From Misgurnus anguillicaudatus (Eukaryota; Chordata; Actinopteri; Cypriniformes; Cobitidae), in assembly GCF_027580225.2 (NCBI RefSeq), contig NC_073352.2, forward strand, positions 3,660,501 to 3,724,500: a DNA stretch of 64,000 nt, given 5' to 3'. Positions within the stretch are counted from its first letter, which is position 1, and each line of letters starts with the position of its first letter. Below are positions 57,534 to 64,000 of this stretch, in pieces. The notes beneath the pieces are model-generated. The model made no database searches. It saw only the letters and a program-made list of their open reading frames with translations, and had not been told where the DNA came from. The position numbers and the translations under genes are program-made.

Positions 57534-58587
57534 TTTCACTACTTCTGCTATACTGTTCATACTTATAGCAGTGTATTTGCATAAACAACATGAGCGAGAA
57601 AGAAAATGAAGATTGATTTTGTTTCGGTTCTGGCCTCTCATCGTTTTTATTACTATATTAGTTTATAACGCAGAATGTGCCTTTCAAAGAGAGAAGAATT
57701 TGGATATGTTGAATATGCCCCCCTGCCCCACTCATCACCGACCCCACCCCGACATCACCCCACCCCCTTACCACTCAGACACACTTTTTTCACACACACA
57801 CCAATTTTCAACATTAAAGGTTTATCTTTTCAGCAGCTATGCGGTCCGCAGAAAACAGCAAAAATTGTGACATTTTGATGAATGCATGAAATGGTAAAAA
57901 GTAGCGCCACCTGGTGGACAAGTATAAAAATTAAAACTTCAAGGCCAGTAGTTTAAAATGATATATTGACATAAAGGTATGTATTAGTTTATGTTAAGAT
58001 AAATGGGGGGTCAAAAATGGTTGTTATAATGGTTTTCAATGGGGCATTTTTTGTCCGAAGGAACACATTAGTCGGTTTTTGCGTAGCTTAGCCATTTTAA
58101 GCTAATTAAAAAAACTGAAACCAATATTCTAAAATGTATCAAAAATGATTAACCTTTGGCAAGTTTGGGCAATATTCAATCATCACAGTCAAGATGGTTT
58201 AAAAATCAAAATCAAAATGGCACAAAATGTCCCTAGGAACTCTTAAGGGTTAAATATTTAAAATGTAGTGGGGAAATGGGGAAGGGAAATTAAAACTAGT
58301 ATCTGGCTCTGCCCTCCAGGTAGGCCACGGCCAAGAGGGTGACAGGGAGGAAGGGGGGCAACGGGGGGGTCCAAAGCCCTGTGGGCTGGGATGTGAGACT
58401 CAGGCTCCTGCCTGGTCTCTACTATCCGTGGCGCCCTCCTTCTTCTTCCTGGAGGCAGAAATCAAAGCAGTGTGAGTGTTAGAAGTAACGTCCTGTTTGA
58501 GCACCTAGCTTAGTTCGAGGAGCCTTCTCCCTGGTTCTCGCACAGTTCTGGACGTGCCGCTCACTTTTCCTCTCTATTTCTCCACAG

Positions 58588-59099
58588 GTGATGACTAGGA
58601 CACAAAGGTGCAGTTAATTCGATTCGTATGGCTCTCACCTCTTCTGCTGGACACAGCGTACCGTAAGTACAAGTTTCACTCGTTTCCTTCTCGTGTTGTT
58701 CACTCTCTCTCTTTCCTTCTCCACAGGTGGTGACTAGGACACAAAGGTGCAGTTAATTTGATTCGTATGGCTCTCACCTCTTCTGTGGGACACAGCGTAC
58801 CGTAAGTACAAGTTTCACTCGTTTCTTCTCGTGTGGTTCACTCTCTCTCTTTCCTTCTCCACAGGTGATGACTAGGACACAAAGGTGCAGTTAATTCGAT
58901 TCGTATGGCTCTCACCTCTTCTGCTGGACACAGCGTACCGTAAGTACAAGTTTCACTCGTTTCCTTCTCGTGTTGTTCACTCTCTCTCTTTCCTTCTCCA
59001 CAGGTGGTGACTAGGACACAAAGGTGCAGTTAATTCGATTCGTATGGCTCTCACCTCTTCTGCGGGACACAGCGTACCGTAAGTACAGGTTTCACTCGT
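58588..59099. repeat. 139-bp tandem repeat (about 3.7 units)
   Basis: Units begin GTGATGACTAGGACACAAAG or GTGGTGACTAGG at 58588, 58727, 58865 and 59004. Spacing is 138-139 bp with only a few differences between units. Each unit ends in a pyrimidine-rich tract with CCACAG, and each contains CCGTAAGTAC, so every unit has splice-like motifs on the plus strand. Confidence 0.92.
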
Positions 59100-60637
59100 G
59101 GCGCTCACTCCGTGTCGTTCGGAGACAGTGTGTTCTCCGTATCTGTCGATGAACGGGCTCAAAGAGGTTAGTAGATATGACTTCTAGCAAATGTGGCAGG
59201 CTTACGTCAAATGTTTGCGATGTGTCTGCTGGGACAAGCAGTTCCTACATGGCGTCGGGGGGCGAACCCTCTCGACTGGCTCGATGGTTACAGAGGGGTG
59301 GACGTCACACCGTCTCACCGGGCCGAGCGCTGCCCTCTCCTCGCTACCGTTAGGCGATCGAACACTGGACAGGGGCGCCCCTTTGTAGAGGCCTCGGGAC
59401 GGTGAAGTTCCTACACCTCTCACTCTGCAACAGCAATTCCTATACAGTTGAACACATCCAAAATGACAGCCCCTGATCGTACTCACACGTCTGCTAGTCC
59501 TTCTGTTCTCCACCGCCACTCTCTCCAGTTTCACCCAATGTCTAGACGGGGAAAGATCGTTCCGAGGCACCTTACTGTTACCTTAGGCCTGGAGCACACT
59601 CACAACATATGCTGTACGGAAGTATATAAGGGCCGACAGCCTCTTCGTCCTCCCTCGACGACGTGTATGAAGGCGGGGGTTTATCTGACAAGACACAATA
59701 ATGCACAGCAATCAACAGCAATATACAGCACCACGTCAAAATAAAGGTTTCCACAGCACAAGGACTCACCCACCACACTCTAGTGAACACAAAGGACACC
59801 CGTCTTCCTCCACTTCGCTTAGGTTGGATCTGGCGATGAAATATACGGCCTAGTTGGTAGTATCGTCGTTGTGACTGCTTCAGTATAAATTCCTTCGGCT
59901 CACCCACCGCGCTATTTTAGGGGTAGGGCCGCCCTCCTTCTCCTGGAGGTATCTATCACAAAGGCAGATAAATAGCAATGCGTTTCCAATATAATCTGAG
60001 TACTCACATCGAGGCCCGTCTCAGTTCCGTTTCACTTTGTCTCCGTTTAAAATGTATTCCTTTCCGTTTCCCTTTCAGGTCCATGAATATCTTTGCCACC
60101 ATACAACTTCAGCCTGTGGGAGAGAGAGTCCAGACAACCACCAGCAACACGCCAAACGGGCACAACACAGCGCTTTAACACACCAAACAACAACCCCAAA
60201 CTGTGATTAAACTTTGTCTTAAATACTGCCCTGTTTAGCGTGTCCTCCAATCACCAACCACTGTTCCCAACTAGGCACAGGTGCATCCAATTCGCCGATT
60301 TTCTTGCTCGCGGCGCTTACCGGAAGTCCGGTGTTCGTCTTTTCCGGTCCGGGCGAAAACGCTTCCGGGCGGAACCAAACTTCCATAATTTTGGCTCCGC
60401 CCCAAAGAAAAAAAAAGATCGTCACCTTGTGACATATAAATATATTATTGTTTATAGGTCTCAAATATCAATTTCTTTTTTTCTCTTTTATTATAAACTG
60501 TCACAGTAAACATCATGCAGGCTTGTACTAAACATGCACATGTAGGTAATTAAATCTGCAGTTTTCTGAGGGTATCTGCGTGCGTGGAATCCGGGCAGGT
60601 CTCTGCTTTTCATCCAAAATTTGACGCTTTGTGTGTT

Positions 60638-60780
60638 CGACTTTATGGTGTCGTGCTGACTGATCGGCGTATGACATCAGAGTACCGTGAGAGCAAAAGT
60701 AAAGGCGGACCATTTTGCTCCCGTGGAACTTTGATGTCCTCACTGCCGAACCGTCTGTGCAGCGCCACATAAAGCAAAAC
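60638..60780. repeat. Palindrome related to 39428-39535
   Basis: GACTTTATGGTGTCGTGCTG and TGACATCAGAGTACCGTG on the left are imperfectly mirrored by CCGTGGAACTTTGATGTC and CAGCGCCACATAAAGC on the right. It shares the TACCGTGAGAGC core with the earlier palindrome. Confidence 0.55.
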
Positions 60781-61314
60781 GCCCTTTGACTCTTTACAGC
60801 AAAGTACCAACAACATGAGAAGTAGTGGTGGCACATAAAAGAAAGTGAAGGTACGCTAAAAAAATAAATGTGTCAGTACTGCGAGCACTGGTTTAGCTAC
60901 TTACATCGTGTGTTGCTCTTTCACCATCATGCAGCCGCGCACTTGCTCTGTAGTTTGTAGCTGACGCTGCGGTTTCTGTAAACAATAACTCCACCTTCTT
61001 TGATTTTATTGGGCATCACATCATTTTGACTTTGGCGAGCGCTTTCATATGCTTTCATATGATTGAGGTAGGCCAGATAGACGTTGTACACTACTTACAG
61101 TTAGGTGTATGAGGCAATTATTTCATGACACTCAATGGGGATTTTAATGGTGGGCACGAGCCTGAATGAGAAAATGGATGTGTGGCGTGAGAGCGTGAGA
61201 ATGGGGTCAACTGTGTGAGTGTCACATTGAATGCGTGAGGGTTGGCAACCCTGTATCTTCAGAAACCCTGTAGTTTGGTGAGATCAGCTGAGATGTGCAC
61301 ACCAAGTAATCTAA

Positions 61315-61657
61315 GGGCCGATTCACACCGGCTGCGTGGCGTGTGCGTCTCAGCTGCATGGCGTGTCCGTTTTTATTTAGGCTCCCATGTTAGCAGGTTA
61401 GCAGGTTTGACAGTTCACAGTTTGGAGCCGCGCCGAAAACGCGTGCATGCTAGGAAAAGGACAGACGCCTATTTTTCATGCCACACGCAAGCGTCTTGGA
61501 AGCGTTTCCAGGCAAAATATATGTCACCTATAGCAACAGCAGCGCGTCAGCGCCGCGTCAGGCACGCTTCTGGTATGTACAGACACAGAAAACGCGATGC
61601 AGCCGCCACGCAACTGACACGCAACAGATACGCCACGCAGCCAGTGTGAATCGGCCC
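61315..61657. mobile_element. MITE (GGGCCGATTCACAC ends)
   Basis: GGGCCGATTCACACCGGCTG at the left is mirrored by CAGCCAGTGTGAATCGGCCC at the right, extending through CGTGGCG. The flanks CTAA and TTAA suggest a TTAA target with one change. 343 bp. GC-rich frames of 65-135 codons inside are by-products of its composition. Confidence 0.83.
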
Positions 61658-62848
61658 TTAAAACTGTCCACTAGGGCTGGCTGATATTTGCATGGGATTG
61701 TCATTCGCATCTCATCAGTTAAGCCGGTTCTGTGATTAGTAGTAATCGCCATCACCTGCTTTGAGATGGATGAATGAATGTGATTTGGCCTAGCTTGTCA
61801 GTGAACTCTTTGTCCATATCTTAACAAGAACACATCATAATTTTAATTTTTAAGTAAAAAAGGTCTGTCTATAGTTGCTTTATTCTTCCAGGGAAACTCT
61901 AGAGCTGATTCACACCTCTTCTTCCTTTGAGACACAATGGGCCTGTATTATAAAATTGGTGAATGTTCATACAGTACCTTTATTAAGATAAAGATTTCTT
62001 CTGCACATTGCAGTAAAAGAAATGCATTTTGTCATCAGTCAAGTCGAGTTTGATCTTCTGAAATTTTTATGATAAACACAAGCCAGACAGACAGAGGCAT
62101 CATTCTGTGTCCTAGGATTCAAATGTATCATTTTATGAACTGTTTTATTTCAGTTATTTAAGTCACTACATTGGAAGTAAAGAAATGACTAAAAACTTTG
62201 TAGTAACTCTACATTATACAGTATAGAACAGAGTGTAAGTGTTTGCGTGTATCCACTTCGGGGAAAGTAACCACAAAAGTCCATCACATTCATTAATCTG
62301 CCACCCCACAACACAGATTACAAAATTTAGCTTTACAAGCAAAGAGTCGCAGGCCAAACAGACTTGGATCTAGATTACATAAAGTGAATAAGAGTTAGAG
62401 GATGTGCCTGAGATTAACACTCATAAAACAGACAAACTAGTAAGACAAGAGTGTTTCCATTGCAGATTTCTGCAAAACTTTTGCATTATTTCAAAATGTC
62501 GACAAAGACTATTAAAAAATGACTGCGTTTCCATTAAGTGATGATATGTAATTGAAACGTAGTTTTTCTTCTCACATTAAGTCAATTCATCATGTTGACT
62601 GATGTTTGTAGGTTTACTATTATCTAGGGATGGCTGCTGCAAAATTAAGATTTTGACACTGTGTCGAGACCCCCAAGCGTAGATGTTTCGAAACACTGCT
62701 CCGAAATGTGATTCGAAACACCCATGTCACGTGACTTTGGCTAAACGAAGCAGCGCATTTCACAAGTGTTTTGAAAGGTGGAGTACCTGCAATCTGCGTT
62801 TAACTGACAGGAAAAAAATCAGACAATGCAACTCAATCAAGACTAAAC
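61658..62848. other. Unassigned DNA with hAT and MITE scraps
   Basis: TAGGGATGGCTGCTGC near 62628 with TTTCGAAACACTG downstream resembles a decayed hAT end. CGTTTCCATTAAGTGATGAT near 62524 recalls the 7753-8798 MITE type. No gene seen. Confidence 0.35.
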
Positions 62849-63368
62849 TGGTAACGTTCTTTCTGATCCCATTTTTTAAACCCTAGTTAATGTGTAATGT
62901 TGCTATAATGGCATAAATAATACCTGTAAAATGATAAAGCTCAAAGTTTACTGCAGGTGATGTATTTTCTTTAACAGAATTCACCTTTCAAAGCCTACAG
63001 CGAACGGCCGGTTTGGACTACAGTCCTCTACTTCCTGCTTCAATGACGTCACTAGAACAGTTTTTTGACTAAACTCCGCCCACAGGAATACATCAGTCGC
63101 AGCTAAGCTAACGGCAAGCTAAGCTGCTACCAAATCACAACACACTAAACAAACTACACAATCAGAACTCATTACGTATTTCTGAAGGAGGGACTTTATA
63201 AAACAAGGAAGACATCAGCTCGTTTTGAGGACCGTGAAAACAGCGCTATACAGATAAGTAAATTGTGTGAAAAATACTGCATTTTTTTACACGTGAAACA
63301 TGAACACATGTTATATTGCGCACTTTAAACACAATCAAAGCTTCAAAAACACAGAAAGAACGGTAGCT
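62849..63368. mobile_element. Repeat D copy 3
   Basis: Same family and orientation as copy 2. The left end is mutated (GGTAACGTTCTTTC), the right end AGAAAGAACGGTAGCT is followed by TTAA (63369-63372). It is uninterrupted where copy 2 carries its nested element. Confidence 0.75.
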
Positions 63369-63372
63369 TTAA

Positions 63373-63693
63373 TTTAAAAACACCTTGTACTGTGTTTAGA
63401 CCATTGGCCTTTCACGGCCATTCAGAGCTCTTGGTTGTCTCAATAAAAACTACCAGCATGCCATCCCCATGCCAACATGGATGCCCATTGCCCACTTCCT
63501 CTAAAGAAGTACACAATAAAAGTCCATCCTCTTGCAACACATAAACATGACAATATGGAATTAAAACATATAAGCAGAGAGGCAATTAAGCAGCATAAAC
63601 TGACTTTTTTTGCTTTTTTGTTTGGTGACAGTGCCATTTAATGCAGAACTTGTATTTAAACCAGTCACAAATCAAATTGTATACAAATTAAAT
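63373..63693. other. Unassigned non-coding DNA
   Basis: Nothing recognised. Confidence 0.4.
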
Positions 63694-63720
63694 ATGTGTG
63701 TGTGTGTGTGTGTGTGTGTA
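63694..63720. repeat. (TG)n microsatellite
   Basis: About 13 TG units, followed by TATACCTGG. Confidence 0.95.
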
Positions 63721-63736
63721 TACCTGGTAATTATCA

Positions 63737-63820
63737 CGTTGTGGGGACCAAATGTCCCCACAAAGATAGGAATAACAGTTAATTTATGACCTTGTGGGGA
63801 CATTTTGAGGTCCCCATGAG
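63737..63820. repeat. GTGGGGAC inverted motif cluster
   Basis: TTGTGGGGACCAAATGTCCCCACAA is an inverted repeat at 63739-63763. TTGTGGGGACATTTTGAGGT and CCCCATGAG follow at about 63793. This motif set is often seen beside TG repeats in fish. Its origin is unknown to me. Confidence 0.55.
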
Positions 63821-64000
63821 GAAATCAAACAGAATGATGATTCTTGAAAATCTAAGTTTTCTGTGATGATTGAGGTTGGGGAAGGGAATATAATATACAG
63901 TTTGTAAAGTATAAAAACCATTATGTCTATGGAATGTCACCACAAAACATGGAAACCTATGTGTTTGTGTATAAGATATAAGTTAGAATTGAGGGCAGTT
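63821..64000. other. Unassigned DNA to window end
   Basis: AT-rich with ATAATATACAGTTTGTAAAG. Nothing recognised; the window ends here. Confidence 0.4.

Larger units (their letters stand above)
54883..58249 (-). mobile_element. piggyBac-family transposon, degenerate
   Basis: TTAA at 54879-54882 and 58250-58253. TIRs CCCTCAAGAGTTCC (left) and GGAACTCTTAAGGG (right) are inverted with one mismatch. CCC-starting TIRs at TTAA are the piggyBac signature. It carries a minus-strand transposase remnant (56937-57533) whose downstream part is replaced by a 365-bp tandem array. 3.4 kb in all. Confidence 0.88.
54739..60434 (-). mobile_element. LTR-like element (TGTCAC/GTGACA ends) split by piggyBac
   Basis: Starts TGTCACGCCC, ends CTTGTGACA, with TATA on both sides (54735-54738, 60435-60438), a short and AT-rich duplication. 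On the minus strand there is a TATA-like CAGTATTTAAGAC (plus 60217-60229) and an AATAAAG signal (plus 54865-54871) about 125 bp before the end, as in an LTR. Without the piggyBac insert it is about 2.3 kb. It contains a 139-bp tandem repeat (58588-59099). It may be a long solo LTR or a small non-autonomous retroelement; the call is tentative. Confidence 0.5.
54194..61253. mobile_element. Outermost element of a nested stack
   Basis: CAGGGTTACCAAC at the left and GTTGGCAACCCTG at the right are inverted with one mismatch, and TATCTT flanks both sides (54188-54193, 61254-61259). It spans 7.1 kb, of which 54739-60434 is a later LTR-like insertion, leaving about 1.4 kb of its own. No transposase recognised. 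The palindrome at 60638-60780 lies in its right part. Confidence 0.65.

Noticed and set aside
54900..59099. A CRISPR array
   Set aside because: The repeat units (365 and 139 bp) are directly adjacent with no unique spacers, and the DNA is from a vertebrate.
61242..61684. A 135-codon basic protein
   Set aside because: It lies largely inside the GC-rich inverted-repeat MITE at 61315-61657, whose composition creates open frames on both strands.

Overview
This window looks like repeat-rich, non-coding DNA from a ray-finned fish, most likely a cyprinid (carp, goldfish or zebrafish relatives). That assignment is inference. It rests on tRNA-derived SINEs of the HE1/V-SINE kind, a fish-type Tc1 transposon, many hAT and TTAA-target miniature transposons, and base composition. 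I recognise no host gene exon, rRNA or genuine tRNA gene. The one long open frame is the polyprotein of a retrotransposon.

Layout. 1-12.8 kb: a SINE, hAT-like remnants, a short fold-back element and nested MITEs. 12880-20778: a structurally complete Ty3/Gypsy LTR retrotransposon with two LTRs of about 1.1 kb, a primer binding site matching tRNA-Lys, one uninterrupted gag-pol frame of 1694 codons, a polypurine tract and a 4-bp target duplication. 20.8-28 kb: sparse, with a diverged relative of a module carried in the Gypsy LTR. 28.3-35.8 kb: nested hAT elements with readable 8-bp target duplications, and an old repeat copy broken by an LTR fragment, a 643-bp fold-back element and two more MITEs. 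37-41 kb: a solo LTR, a SINE and a TTAA element nested in larger elements. 42.7-43.9 kb: a dead Tc1 transposon. 45.8-50.2 kb: MITEs, a Tc1-type non-autonomous element and a long-TIR element holding a second solo LTR. 52.2-61.3 kb: deep nesting, including a DNA element around an LTR-like element around a piggyBac element that carries a 365-bp tandem array. 61.3-64 kb: more MITEs and a microsatellite.

How the parts relate. Gag, protease, reverse transcriptase, RNase H and integrase of the Gypsy element would act together, with the LTRs supplying promoter and poly(A) signal. Nearly all other elements are non-autonomous and would have depended on transposases encoded elsewhere. The most unusual features are a second PBS-like site plus a tRNA-like A-box/B-box/T-run module inside both Gypsy LTRs, and the nested stack at 54-61 kb. 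All element calls come from reading the sequence by eye; no database search was run, and family names rest on general knowledge of fish repeats.
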